Position numbers and translations under genes: made by a program. The notes under the pieces are model-generated. The model saw only the letters and a program-made list of their open reading frames with translations. It was not told the origin of the DNA and ran no database searches. Below, in pieces: positions 18,072 through 27,221 of a stretch of 64,000 nucleotides of DNA (within the stretch, counting starts at the first letter, position 1; each line of letters opens with the position of its first letter). Source of the stretch: Ignisphaera sp. (GTDB lineage: Archaea; Thermoproteota; Thermoprotei_A; Sulfolobales; Ignisphaeraceae); the NCBI GenBank assembly GCA_038735125.1, contig JAVYNU010000003.1, forward strand, positions 62,001-126,000. Reading direction: 5' to 3'.

Positions 18072-18806
18072 CTAACCATATTCTCTCAATCTAATTATGT
18101 CTGAGTATCTTCTTGCATAAACTTCTTCGTATTTTCTAAAAAGTTTTTCTATATCTTTCAAAGTTTTTTCGACATTTTCTTCAAAACCTGCCAAAACTAT
18201 ATAGCTACCAGTCTCAAGCACAGAATTGTCAGGCATCTTATTTCCGAATCTACTAAAGCAAAATACTGCAATTCCTGGCTCATATTCCTTAGCTATTTTT
18301 AGAACTTCGCTGACAGGTATATTAAACAAAGCTCTTCTAAGTACTCTGTATGTAGCTATTCTAAATTTAGGTAAAGCGGCTATAGGCGATACCTCAATCC
18401 AAGTATCTGGATACATGAGTGTGTACAGGTTGCTATAAAGAAATTCGTCAACATTTATAATGTATGTCGCACCTTCATTTATTAGAAGATCCCTATTATT
18501 GGTATTATGAAGCAAGGCAATTATTATTGGTATTGCAAACTGTTTTATAGCTTTCAGTATAGACACATTTTTAGAGTCTTCATCTTGCGCAAGTATGGCC
18601 ATATCATATTCCTGCAATTCTTGAATTGTTGAAAGTTGCTCTAGATTATCATTCAAGTATTTGAATTCATATCCATAGTATTTACTCAGAGCCTCTACCT
18701 CTTCATCATAACTTATAACCAGTACCTTAGGCCTTGGTTTGAGCATATAAACTACATTCAGTATGGGTCTTACATATTTCTTGCTTACAGCTATGAATAC
18801 CTTCAA
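18072..18806 (-). CDS. TrkA/RCK-type regulatory protein, degenerate nucleotide site
   Basis: The 244-residue soluble protein has an N-terminal Rossmann-like half (KVFIAVSKK, then KVLVISYDEE, a TrkA_N arrangement) and a C-terminal RCK_C/TrkA-C domain around residues 165-225 (GIAVFCFSRFG, GSYIVLAGFEENVEK). RCK proteins gate potassium channels and other ion pathways on binding NAD(H), ATP or ions. The GxGxxG of the first domain is missing. No potassium channel gene is adjacent; the partner in the operon is an MscS channel, suggesting it could regulate that channel. Confidence 0.65.
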   Translation of the reverse strand: MKVFIAVSKKYVRPILNVVYMLKPRPKVLVISYDEEVEALSKYYGYEFKYLNDNLEQLSTIQELQEYDMAILAQDEDSKNVSILKAIKQFAIPIIIALLHNTNNRDLLINEGATYIINVDEFLYSNLYTLMYPDTWIEVSPIAALPKFRIATYRVLRRALFNIPVSEVLKIAKEYEPGIAVFCFSRFGNKMPDNSVLETGSYIVLAGFEENVEKTLKDIEKLFRKYEEVYARRYSDIIRLREYG

Positions 18807-18807
18807 T

Positions 18808-19515
18808 TTATTGTAAACCCTCTATAAGTTTTTCTCCAAAGTCTTTTTCAACAGCACCATATTTAACAGAAACTTTTATAATACTTCTTGCTAGAGATTT
18901 TATGAATAAATCCTCCATTCCATTAAAGATATCGGGAATTGTATCTATACAATTGTTATTCTCAATTCTAATACTGGATTTATCATTGATTAGGATATTC
19001 AATGCCGCTAAATGCTCGTAACTCCATAGAATATTCTCATTGACGTCAAGATACTTCTTAAGACCAATGATAATGGAATATGATGGAAAGGCCAAATCAT
19101 GTATACCTAAGACGCTTTTTAATATTGGAATGACAACACCATTATATAGCCTATCAAAGTTTTTGGATGAAAGAGGTGCAGACAAAAATATTTTGTATTT
19201 GCCCAACTCTAGGTCTTCAATAGCTCTCTTTATTGTGGATTTATCAACACATTTAGAATCAGCATTCACTAATACCGTTATTGGCTGATGTACAATTTCC
19301 ATGGCTTTTCTTATAGCATAGCCTCTAATAAGAGGCGGATCTATGTAAAATGTAGGCACTTTTTCTATTATTTTAGATTTCGGATGGCCATAAAAAACCA
19401 AGTACTTTTCTGAAAAAATATTATCACTAAATAGCTTCTTCAATTTCTTTATATGTCCTACAGTAAGCCCTATCAAAGACGTGTTCGAGGTTTCGTTTTT
19501 TAATGTTCTCAGCAT
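18808..19515 (-). CDS. unknown protein, possibly GT-A glycosyltransferase-like
   Basis: Not recognised. The 235-residue protein has no membrane segment. PITVLVNADSKCVDKSTIKRAI resembles the strand-DxD-helix region of GT-A nucleotide-sugar transferases, and the preceding RGYAIRKAMEI resembles the helix that follows their GKG; both matches are weak and the DxD is not standard. It is the first gene of the operon with the RCK and MscS genes (one-base gap), so a role linked to membrane or solute homeostasis is an inference from context only. Confidence 0.4.
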   Translation of the reverse strand: MLRTLKNETSNTSLIGLTVGHIKKLKKLFSDNIFSEKYLVFYGHPKSKIIEKVPTFYIDPPLIRGYAIRKAMEIVHQPITVLVNADSKCVDKSTIKRAIEDLELGKYKIFLSAPLSSKNFDRLYNGVVIPILKSVLGIHDLAFPSYSIIIGLKKYLDVNENILWSYEHLAALNILINDKSSIRIENNNCIDTIPDIFNGMEDLFIKSLARSIIKVSVKYGAVEKDFGEKLIEGLQ

Positions 19516-19607
19516 TTAATGCACAACATTAATAACCTGTATAGGGGTATTTGAATCTTTGTAGTCTGTAACCATCTTCTACTAAAGCATGATAGAGGGA
19601 TTAATGT

Positions 19608-20978
19608 ATGGGTTACATCGTACTTACAGAGAGAGATATTGAGGCTCTTGTTAAAGCTGTTAAACTTGGAGAAGTAATTAAGCCAAGTCAGCAAGCGAAA
19701 AGAGATGTCTTTAATGAGTATGGAATTAGTGGAACTTATAAGGATAGAATACTTACAGCGATATATTATGATATTTGGAGGAGAATAGGAATAATAGATA
19801 GAATAGCTTCTGAGATAACAAATATTCCCAACATAGTTATCCTAGATCCGTGGCTACGAGCCGCATTAAGGGTTGCAATAGAGATTCTGGTTTTTGAGAG
19901 ATTTATTAAGGAAGTTAGGTACAAGGATTCTAAAGATATTTTTGTAAAATATTTTAAGAGAAGAATAGCTAAAGTCCTCTCTAACAATACCCATCCTTAT
20001 GTTGGGGCCTATTTTTGGGAGGTTATAGACAAGATAGCTACATACAAATGGACTCCAAAAAGCCTTAGCGAGAAATGGGAGTATAGATATATGATTTCAC
20101 AACTGATAATAAACAAATTACTAGATCTTGTGGGGGTTAATGAGACTAAGAAAATTCTTAAAGAATTCAATAAAGTGTACCCCATAAGCGTCAGAGTAAA
20201 TATCTTGAAAAGCTCTGTAGAGGAGGTTGAAGAGGGGCTTAGAAAAAATGGCATTAAACCAGAAAGAGGCAAGTATGTTCCAACAATTCTCAAGTTTAAA
20301 GGACCCTACGACTTTGATAATTCCAGTCTCTTTAGGGAGGGGAAAATAGTTATTCAGGAGGAGGCCTCGGCAATGGCCTCATTAATACTGAATCCAAAAC
20401 CTGGTGAAACTGTTATTGATTTGTGTGCTGCACCTGGGGGTAAAACAGAGCATATGGGAGAATTAATGAAGAATGAAGGGATCATATATGCTTTTGACAT
20501 AGATGGTTTGAGGATAAAGAGAATGAAAGAACTCCTGGATAGAACTGGAATTAAAAACGTGAAAATTTTTAAGGAAGATGCAAGGAAGGCACCAGATATA
20601 CTAGGTGAAAGAATAGCAGATAAAGTGTTACTCGATGCTCCTTGTTCATCTAGTGGCACAATAATGAAAAATCAGGAGTTAAGATGGAGAATCACCCAAG
20701 ATAAAATAAATGAGTTATCACAACTTCAATTGGAGTTACTAGAAACTGCTATAAAACTTACCAAGAAAGGTGGTCGAATACTCTACACAACATGCTCGCT
20801 TTTCAGGGAAGAAAACGAAGATATTATACAAAAAATACTTATAAAATACCATAATAAACTAAGACTAATTCCTCTTAATGGTCCATTTGATCAAGGATTT
20901 ATTCCAGGAACTATGAGAGCTTGGCCTCATAAGCATGAAACCTACGGATTTTTTTATGCACTTTTAGAGGTGTTGTAA
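19608..20978 (+). CDS. RsmB/NOL1-family RNA m5C methyltransferase
   Basis: The 456-residue protein has a helical NusB-like N-terminal region (~1-150) and a Rossmann methyltransferase domain from about 240: VIDLCAAPGGKTEHMG (SAM site), LLDAPCSSSGTI and YTTCSLFREENE, giving the two catalytic cysteines of m5C methyltransferases. It should methylate a cytosine in rRNA or tRNA; the NusB-like part is typical of RsmB/Fmu. The C-terminal segment after the domain is short and no PUA domain is seen. GAGGGAT precedes the ATG. Confidence 0.85.
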   Translation: MGYIVLTERDIEALVKAVKLGEVIKPSQQAKRDVFNEYGISGTYKDRILTAIYYDIWRRIGIIDRIASEITNIPNIVILDPWLRAALRVAIEILVFERFIKEVRYKDSKDIFVKYFKRRIAKVLSNNTHPYVGAYFWEVIDKIATYKWTPKSLSEKWEYRYMISQLIINKLLDLVGVNETKKILKEFNKVYPISVRVNILKSSVEEVEEGLRKNGIKPERGKYVPTILKFKGPYDFDNSSLFREGKIVIQEEASAMASLILNPKPGETVIDLCAAPGGKTEHMGELMKNEGIIYAFDIDGLRIKRMKELLDRTGIKNVKIFKEDARKAPDILGERIADKVLLDAPCSSSGTIMKNQELRWRITQDKINELSQLQLELLETAIKLTKKGGRILYTTCSLFREENEDIIQKILIKYHNKLRLIPLNGPFDQGFIPGTMRAWPHKHETYGFFYALLEVL

Positions 20979-21126
20979 ATAATTTATACATCATTTCCTC
21001 TCTGATAGACTTCTAAACCCATAACTATGAATTAGTTACATAATTATATTTAATTAAACTTATAAGTATCTTTAGCCAAAACTTCTATCCAACCACAGCG
21101 TCTGCATACCATATGAGGTTATTAAA

Positions 21127-21480
21127 ATGTCCAAATTTAGTAGAATGAGCATTCCAAAAAATGAGGAGGATATTCAGAGAATTAGTGAGGAAATAATGAA
21201 AAGCGAAGGTGCTGAGGAAGAACATGAACATGAAACCATATCTACGGCAAACCTTGATATGATTTCACATCAGTTAGCACATATACAAGAACTTCTTATT
21301 CATGTAATTCAAAGCATAAGGGAACTTAGAGACTCTGTCGACGGTTTAGCTTCTGCTACTAGAAGAAGCTTGAAGACTTTGGGTCTTGTTCAATTCATGA
21401 ATAATGTCAATGATCCAGAGCTACGGTCAAAGATATTGGATCAAGTATTAAAAGAGCTTGGCATAGAGGCAAAGAAATAG
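21127..21480 (+). CDS. conserved hypothetical acidic coiled-coil protein
   Basis: Function not recognised. Of 117 residues, the first ~40 are acidic and low in hydrophobics (NEEDIQRISEEI, GAEEEHEHE). Residues ~45-85 form an amphipathic helix with heptad spacing (DMISHQLAHIQELLIHVIQS) suited to oligomerisation, and the tail is a short helical region. GAGG lies seven bases before the ATG, and a TATA-like CTTATAAGT lies at about 21058. It is convergent with the dCTP-deaminase-like gene 17 bases downstream. Confidence 0.6.
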   Translation: MSKFSRMSIPKNEEDIQRISEEIMKSEGAEEEHEHETISTANLDMISHQLAHIQELLIHVIQSIRELRDSVDGLASATRRSLKTLGLVQFMNNVNDPELRSKILDQVLKELGIEAKK

Positions 21481-21497
21481 CTTTACATTAACATAAA

Positions 21498-21971
21498 CTA
21501 TATGTTCTCTCTTTGATAAACCCCTTTGTAAACAAATTTTGTTTCCTTATCAAGTCTTATGAAAACAAGTTGTGCTATTTGAGCGCCTCTTTCTATATCT
21601 ATCCCATTCGAATTGAATACTGTTAGAAGCCCTTCTCCTCTCCCTTCATAACCAGGATCCCATACAGCTGTATATATTGTTGCACCACTTCTTAGTAGAG
21701 TAGACCTTGGTATTGCAAGAGCTATTGCATTGTTTGGCACCTTCACAATTTCTTTGTATCTGATTTTAAATGCGCCAGGCATTAAATGATATATTCCATT
21801 ATCTATTTCAATTTCTTCAACTTCTGCAAGCTTTCTAGAGTTTTTAGCTAACAATGCCTTTCCTTTGAAAGCGAAAACCTTATCTAAGTGTAATTTAATA
21901 CCACTGCAGTCAATATCTTCTTCTCTAAGGCCGAATAGTGCCATTATAGTTTCTGGTGATAAGACTGTCAT
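21498..21971 (-). CDS. dcd: dCTP deaminase / dUTPase family protein
   Basis: From the ATG at 21971 the protein is 157 residues. IPRSTLLRSGATIYTAVWDPGYEGRG contains the conserved RSS/T-like and WD-GY-G motifs of the trimeric dCTP deaminase/dUTPase fold, and ERGAQIAQLVF is the following conserved strand. The family converts dCTP to dUTP or hydrolyses dUTP, keeping uracil out of DNA and supplying dUMP. The tail YKGVYQREN is the family's C-terminal arm. GGTGAT just before the ATG fixes the start; longer in-frame readings upstream have no conservation. Confidence 0.8.
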   Translation of the reverse strand: MTVLSPETIMALFGLREEDIDCSGIKLHLDKVFAFKGKALLAKNSRKLAEVEEIEIDNGIYHLMPGAFKIRYKEIVKVPNNAIALAIPRSTLLRSGATIYTAVWDPGYEGRGEGLLTVFNSNGIDIERGAQIAQLVFIRLDKETKFVYKGVYQRENI

Positions 21972-22286
21972 GTTTATCACCAATACATATTCAAATAATG
22001 TGATTATAATAGAAATTTCATTTAAAATTGGAGGGCCGTGACCTTTTAATATTAAAGAGCCATTTCTAAAGAAAATAATGATTAACAATGTTTTAGTGCA
22101 GGGTTTTATTATGTGTCTTGGCTATCTACAGACCTATTTAAGATTAAACCAAGTCTATAGACTGTAAAATACAAAGGATATGGACAATACTATTAGTGCT
22201 TGATATCTTATTAATCTTCAAAATCTGGCTCAAATCCTAGAGGTAAGTAAACCATAGCTATTTGACTTTCGGGTTTTTACTTTATA
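21972..22286. other. 315-base gene-free stretch, nothing recognised
   Basis: Apart from the GGTGAT site and AT-rich promoter of the dCTP-deaminase-like gene at its left end, I see no ORF, tRNA, C/D box arrangement or repeat here. AAGTCTATAGACT near 22156 is a short palindrome-like word of unclear meaning. Confidence 0.4.
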
Positions 22287-23486
22287 TCAAGCTTGGGTTT
22301 GCTCTTTGACTAATATTTCTCTAAACATTTTGTATAACCTTTCCAATGCTCTTTTCTTTGTATTAATGTCCAGCTTAGATTCTTGAATGGCATCTTCGAG
22401 AAAGTTTATAGTTTGCTTCATTAAATCTATTTTAACTGGATATGGGATCCCATCTTTTCCTCCATGAGCATAAGAATATATGAAGGGATCAAGAGGGTGG
22501 GTTACAGGATCTTTAAATGACGGTCTTGAATGGTATATCACATCAGCTACTAGGGCTAATGCCCTAATAGTCTCTGGTCCAACTCCTTTTGATAGAAGAA
22601 GTTCCTCAAATGTATGTGGTTTTAACTCATTTAGTTTTTTTAATACGTGTTCTATTCTTGCCATGTTTACTATTGGTCTATAGATCTGTTGCTTAATTTT
22701 CTCTATTTCTATGCTTTGAGTATTTTTAGAATCGTATAGGATTCTATTTGAAAGCCATTGTTCAAGACCTTTATCCCCTCTGATTACCCTATTTACATAT
22801 GCTATTTCTTTTAACAAACTATTGTATGAAGTTGATGATACTACTTCTAGTATCGTTTTTCTGCTTTGCTCAGCTTCACGATCTATTAGATTTAGCGCTA
22901 AACCAATATTGTTGCACGCTATGCCACTATGTGGATCTTTATCAATTCTTATCATTGAATTTCCATGAATATGATATCTCCTAGCAAGTCTTGTATTTGT
23001 GTTCATCCCTTGCTGTATTATTGTCCAAAGACCATTTTCACTTAATACAATGCTGTGTATATAGAGTGTATAGCCATCTTGCAGTGCAACACCATCTATT
23101 TTAGCACCTAGCTTACTAATGGTTTCAATATAATTAGGATTGATACTATCATCAAGCTTCTTTGTCTCATTAATTATATTCCTAGAGTCGGCACCTTTCC
23201 CTCCTAGGACGGCTATTCCAAGATCTTTAAAAGAGTTTGCATCCGCAAAGCTTTTTAGCATATAGATAACAACTGTTGTAGATCCACTACTATCCCAGTC
23301 CATTCCTATAACATTATTAAATGCTTGAAACCAGTAAGGGTCTGAGACTCTTCTGACAATTTCATCAGGTCCAAAAACCTCGTATATGTAACTAAGTATT
23401 GCATGGGATAATCTCTTCATATAGTGTAGAAGATTTGGAGGAACCCTACCATCATGTAAAATGAGTTCTGCAAAACTTGACTCCAT
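22287..23486 (-). CDS. DUF763 family protein
   Basis: The 399-residue protein matches DUF763 (COG1415): AELILHDGRVPPNLLHYMKRL at the N-terminus, GMDWDSSGSTTVV, AVLGGKGADSRN, and a helical C-terminal half containing an HhH-like LLSKGVGPETIRALALV (about residues 300-316). The helix-hairpin-helix suggests contact with nucleic acid. The family is present in many archaea and thermophilic bacteria, and its biochemical role is not known to me. It is divergent from the glycogen-synthase-like gene. Confidence 0.8.
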   Translation of the reverse strand: MESSFAELILHDGRVPPNLLHYMKRLSHAILSYIYEVFGPDEIVRRVSDPYWFQAFNNVIGMDWDSSGSTTVVIYMLKSFADANSFKDLGIAVLGGKGADSRNIINETKKLDDSINPNYIETISKLGAKIDGVALQDGYTLYIHSIVLSENGLWTIIQQGMNTNTRLARRYHIHGNSMIRIDKDPHSGIACNNIGLALNLIDREAEQSRKTILEVVSSTSYNSLLKEIAYVNRVIRGDKGLEQWLSNRILYDSKNTQSIEIEKIKQQIYRPIVNMARIEHVLKKLNELKPHTFEELLLSKGVGPETIRALALVADVIYHSRPSFKDPVTHPLDPFIYSYAHGGKDGIPYPVKIDLMKQTINFLEDAIQESKLDINTKKRALERLYKMFREILVKEQTQA

Positions 23487-23563
23487 AAAGTGCTCCTCAA
23501 ATATATGCTTTATTTAGCTAGGTTTATAATCTTAGAGTGCACTAAAAATACTAGGAAAAACCC

Positions 23564-25180
23564 TTGATTAATGCACCTATAAAAATTAGTAATGTGTGGT
23601 TATTAACATTTGAATTCGATGAACTAGCATCATTAGGTGGCCTAGGGAGAGCTGTAACACTATATGCAAGAACGCTGAAGAAGCTTGGATATAACGTAAC
23701 TGTTTTTATGCCTTCTCACGGCAGGCATCTCTCTACAATGCATAGACAAGCATTTAATATTAAATCAATTGAATGGTTTAAAGTATGCAGATCTAGGAGA
23801 GGTCTTGACGGAAATAGTTATGACTATTGTATTGGTGCTGAGGAAGCCAATGTAAATGGTATTAAAATTATTATGTTCAAAGGCCTTGATGCAACAACTG
23901 GTAGGTTCCTCGATAATTGGTATATATATGCTTATGCTGAGGAAAAAGCATGTTTATTTGCAAAAGGATTGCAACATTGGATAGAGATCACAAATGATGT
24001 GCCTGACCTCATACATGCTAATGACTGGACCTCTGCCTTGGCAGGGACAATGGCTAAAATATTGTATGAGTTGAGAGGTTATGCAATCCCTTTTGTATAT
24101 TCAATACATTTATTGTCTGGAAAATCGTTTCCATGGCACTATGCATCCTGTGAATGGTGTGGCATCCCAGATGTATGTCACAGAATTTGGATTCCAAATA
24201 AACATATCTTCACTTGCACAAGAATATTATGGGATAGTGTAAGAGGTGATGTTGATACTTTTACCTCTATTGAGGCAGACGTTATGGCCACTAACAGTTG
24301 GGGTTATTTAAGAGAACTATTATCAAGATTTGGAAGTTGGTTAGAGGAAAAGTCATTTGTCATTCACAATGTTACTGATTGGAAAGAAGATGAAGTTGCT
24401 AATGATAGTCTAGCCCTTTTTGGAACAAGTAATAGGAAAAGTATTAGAGAAATTGTTGTTAGGGAATGGGCAAATAATCTAAATGTGCCCAAAATAGGGT
24501 ATTTGAATGAAAAATGTAGATACATAATCACTGCAGCAGGCAGGCTAACATCTGCAAAGGGTTTTGACATACTTATAAGGTCACTAGACCATACATCAAA
24601 AGATGCGTGCTTAATTGTGTTTGGGCTACCTGTTGGAGATTCTGGCTACGAACATTACCTATCTATGCTTATTAGTGAGCGGTGGGGAAGAGTCCTACTC
24701 TTTACACAAGCTGTTGATCAAAAAATATTGAAAGCTGTTATATTTGCCTCAAATGCATTTGTTGTTCCATCTAGATATGAGCCCTTTGGTATAGTATCTA
24801 TAGAAGCACAGGCTCTTGGCACACCAGTAATTGTCTCAGAAGTTGGAGGTCTCCCCGAGACTGTCATAGACTTGAAATGGGACTATATAAATGGTACAGG
24901 TGTTGTTGTCGCGCCAGAGGATGCTCATGCCTTTGGAGAAGCTATAGATGATATAACCAAATTTACTGAAGCAATAGATTCAGGTAATAGAAGCGAACTT
25001 GATAAATTGAGGAGTGGCTGGGCTCGCGAGGTAATTAAAAGAAATGCCAACATTAATATTAGATTGAATTGCATTAATTGGATCAATAGAAGTTTTAGAG
25101 AAGACAACTTAGCCAAACTCCTGCAATCATGCTATGAAAAAGCAAGACAATATGCATATTTCAGAGCTGTAACTATATAA
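23564..25180 (+). CDS. glycogen synthase-like glycosyltransferase (GT5/GT4 type)
   Basis: The 538-residue GT-B protein has an N-terminal FDELASLGGLGRAV (the donor-binding K/R-GG-L motif region), a mid-protein domain boundary, and the C-terminal ITAAGRLTSAKGFDILI and VVPSRYEPFGIVSIEAQALG with the E-x7-E catalytic pair. It should elongate an alpha-1,4-glucan from ADP- or UDP-glucose. The first possible start is a TTG at 23564; no strong GGTGA site precedes it. No branching enzyme or glycogen phosphorylase is in this window. Confidence 0.8.
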   Translation: MINAPIKISNVWLLTFEFDELASLGGLGRAVTLYARTLKKLGYNVTVFMPSHGRHLSTMHRQAFNIKSIEWFKVCRSRRGLDGNSYDYCIGAEEANVNGIKIIMFKGLDATTGRFLDNWYIYAYAEEKACLFAKGLQHWIEITNDVPDLIHANDWTSALAGTMAKILYELRGYAIPFVYSIHLLSGKSFPWHYASCEWCGIPDVCHRIWIPNKHIFTCTRILWDSVRGDVDTFTSIEADVMATNSWGYLRELLSRFGSWLEEKSFVIHNVTDWKEDEVANDSLALFGTSNRKSIREIVVREWANNLNVPKIGYLNEKCRYIITAAGRLTSAKGFDILIRSLDHTSKDACLIVFGLPVGDSGYEHYLSMLISERWGRVLLFTQAVDQKILKAVIFASNAFVVPSRYEPFGIVSIEAQALGTPVIVSEVGGLPETVIDLKWDYINGTGVVVAPEDAHAFGEAIDDITKFTEAIDSGNRSELDKLRSGWAREVIKRNANINIRLNCINWINRSFREDNLAKLLQSCYEKARQYAYFRAVTI

Positions 25181-25192
25181 TACAACTATGTT

Positions 25193-26062
25193 CTACAGTA
25201 ATTTTATTGCTTTAAAACCCTTCACCTTATCTACCCAAACAACATATTCAAATCCAGCTTGTTCCAACCTCCTCTTAATACCTTTGATAATACTTATATT
25301 CGAATGCTTTCCTGGTTCACCGGTATAGTGAAATAGCATACCCCCTTTCTTCAAAACTCTATACAATTCCTTGTAAAAGTCTAGACTATAAAGCTCTCCA
25401 GAAATGCTATATCTTGGAGGATCGTGAAATATGGCATCAAATTCTTCATCTGAAAAACTCTTTATAGCTATAGTGGCATCTTCTAATACTATTCTAATTC
25501 TATTGTCTTCAAGACCTTTGGACCAAGGATTCAATGATGCTATATGCAAAACATTTGGATCCTTCTCTATACTGATAACCTCTTTAGCCCCTTTTGAAAC
25601 CTCAACAATACTAGAGTATCCAAGGCCTGTACATATATCTAGAACTCTTTTACCTCTCAAAGAACCCAATGAAGATACTTTCATAATTGTGTCTTTCCAT
25701 GGATTAACATCTACGGTTCTATGCATTTGAATACCGTTTATCTCTAGTGTTGGAGGATCTCTATTCGATAATGGTTTAAGTTTATAGTAATTTCCACTAT
25801 CATATAAATCAATTCTATAAAGCTTTCCACCCAGATACTTGTACACAAAACCGTATTCCATAGATGCAAGCTCATCAAAAGAAATTTCTGTTCCACTGAT
25901 TAAAATAGAGCCGATTGCAACTTTCACAATTCTTATTGTTGTGCCAAGATCTAGAGCAATCCTGAATTCTTTAATACCGTTTTCAATGTTTTTAAGTATG
26001 TTATCCAAATCCCACTTCGTTAAAACTATACCATCAATATATTTATAGTTGTAGAATAACAT
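25193..26062 (-). CDS. predicted SAM-dependent methyltransferase, COG2521-like
   Basis: The 289-residue protein has an N-terminal ~110-residue domain of unknown role and then a Rossmann methyltransferase domain: RVLDICTGLGYSSI (SAM site), ISIEKD, and DAIFHDPPR as motif IV. This matches the archaeal COG2521 'predicted methyltransferase' group, distantly related to spermidine synthases. The DPPR tetrapeptide resembles the catalytic loop of N-methyltransferases acting on nucleic acid amines, but the substrate is not known. Confidence 0.7.
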   Translation of the reverse strand: MLFYNYKYIDGIVLTKWDLDNILKNIENGIKEFRIALDLGTTIRIVKVAIGSILISGTEISFDELASMEYGFVYKYLGGKLYRIDLYDSGNYYKLKPLSNRDPPTLEINGIQMHRTVDVNPWKDTIMKVSSLGSLRGKRVLDICTGLGYSSIVEVSKGAKEVISIEKDPNVLHIASLNPWSKGLEDNRIRIVLEDATIAIKSFSDEEFDAIFHDPPRYSISGELYSLDFYKELYRVLKKGGMLFHYTGEPGKHSNISIIKGIKRRLEQAGFEYVVWVDKVKGFKAIKLL

Positions 26063-26103
26063 AAAAATAGAAACCTATGTAGCTGTATTTTAGAGCAGAT
26101 AAA

Positions 26104-26157
26104 AAGTGATGATGCCTATTGGGGATGAGGTGATGATTAAACGGCGGAATTCTGAGA
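26104..26157 (+). ncRNA. candidate C/D box guide sRNA
   Basis: C box GTGATGA (26106-26112), a 12-base guide, D'-like ATGA (26125-26128), C' GTGATGA (26130-26136), a 15-base guide, D box CTGA (26152-26155). C and C' are both perfect. It lies in the 95-base gap between the methyltransferase and ilvE, antisense to both, ending two bases from the ilvE stop. Confidence 0.65.
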
Positions 26158-27084
26158 TCATAACATCTTTATTTCTGTAACCCACTTTCTATACTTCTCT
26201 ATTTTTCCAAGCACAACATCATTATAGAGTCTAATAATTTTTTCAGTTATGAGCCCTATCTGTCCATCTCCGATGGTCCTGCCATCGATTTCAATTATAG
26301 GTGTTATCTCTGCAGCTGTACCGGTAAAGAAAGCTTCGTCAGCTGTATAGAGTTCTTCTCTTCTAATTCTCCTCTCGACGACTGCTAGACCAAGCTCCTC
26401 TCTAGCTAGTTTGATTACTGTATCCCTTGTTATCCCTTCTAAAATTGCATCATATGTTGGCGGTGTTATCAGTGTTTTATCCTTTACTATGAATATATTT
26501 TCTCCAGACCCTTCCGCAACAAAACCATCTGAATCCAACAAAATTGCCTCATCGTATCCATTCATAGCTGCCTCAAGTGACGCTAGATGATAAAGCAAAT
26601 ACATTCCAGTCACCTTTGCGTATATCGGGAATGAATCTGCAGTTGGTTTTCTCCAGCTGGAGATTGTACATCTAACCCCCGTCTTCTTTAAATATTTGCC
26701 AAATTCAACTGCTATTATAGCAGCATCCACAGGATTTTGAGCCCTTAGACCAAAACTTCCGAGACCTCTAAATACTATTGGCCTTATGTATATATCACTA
26801 GTAAATCCATTCATTTTCACAACATCTATTACAGCCTTAATCAAATCATCTAACTTATATGGTATCTGCATGTGGATGATTTTAGCGGACTTAAATAGCC
26901 TTCTCATATGATCTTCTAATCTAAAAATCTTTATGTAACCAACATCATAATATCCTCTTATCCCCTCGAATACTCCTGTGCCATAGTGAAGTCCGTGGGA
27001 AAATACATGAATTTTCGCATTATCCCATTCAACTATTTTTCCATTGATCCACACATATCTAGGCCATTTCACCTCAACACTCAT
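26158..27084 (-). CDS. ilvE: branched-chain amino acid aminotransferase
   Basis: This class IV PLP aminotransferase has VWINGK and HGLHYGTGVFEGIRGY at the N-terminus, the PLP lysine in YAKVTGMYLLYHLA, LLDSDGFVAEGSGENIF and FFTGTAAEITPI. It catalyses the last step of leucine, isoleucine and valine synthesis with glutamate as donor, complementing leuCD in this window. The start is placed at the ATG before SVEVKW; a GTG four codons upstream (27096) is also in frame. The spacing to the upstream MFS gene is 126 bases, with its own A/T-rich promoter. Confidence 0.88.
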   Translation of the reverse strand: MSVEVKWPRYVWINGKIVEWDNAKIHVFSHGLHYGTGVFEGIRGYYDVGYIKIFRLEDHMRRLFKSAKIIHMQIPYKLDDLIKAVIDVVKMNGFTSDIYIRPIVFRGLGSFGLRAQNPVDAAIIAVEFGKYLKKTGVRCTISSWRKPTADSFPIYAKVTGMYLLYHLASLEAAMNGYDEAILLDSDGFVAEGSGENIFIVKDKTLITPPTYDAILEGITRDTVIKLAREELGLAVVERRIRREELYTADEAFFTGTAAEITPIIEIDGRTIGDGQIGLITEKIIRLYNDVVLGKIEKYRKWVTEIKML

Positions 27085-27221
27085 GTTATCAGCCACAATG
27101 ATTTTTATTACATACTGTTGTGCCTCTGAATAAAAGTTTTTATAATGTATAAACCATTATTATTAATTTTAATATGCTTAAACAAATATATTTCAGCACT
27201 ATAAGATCTCAACTGTAGTAT

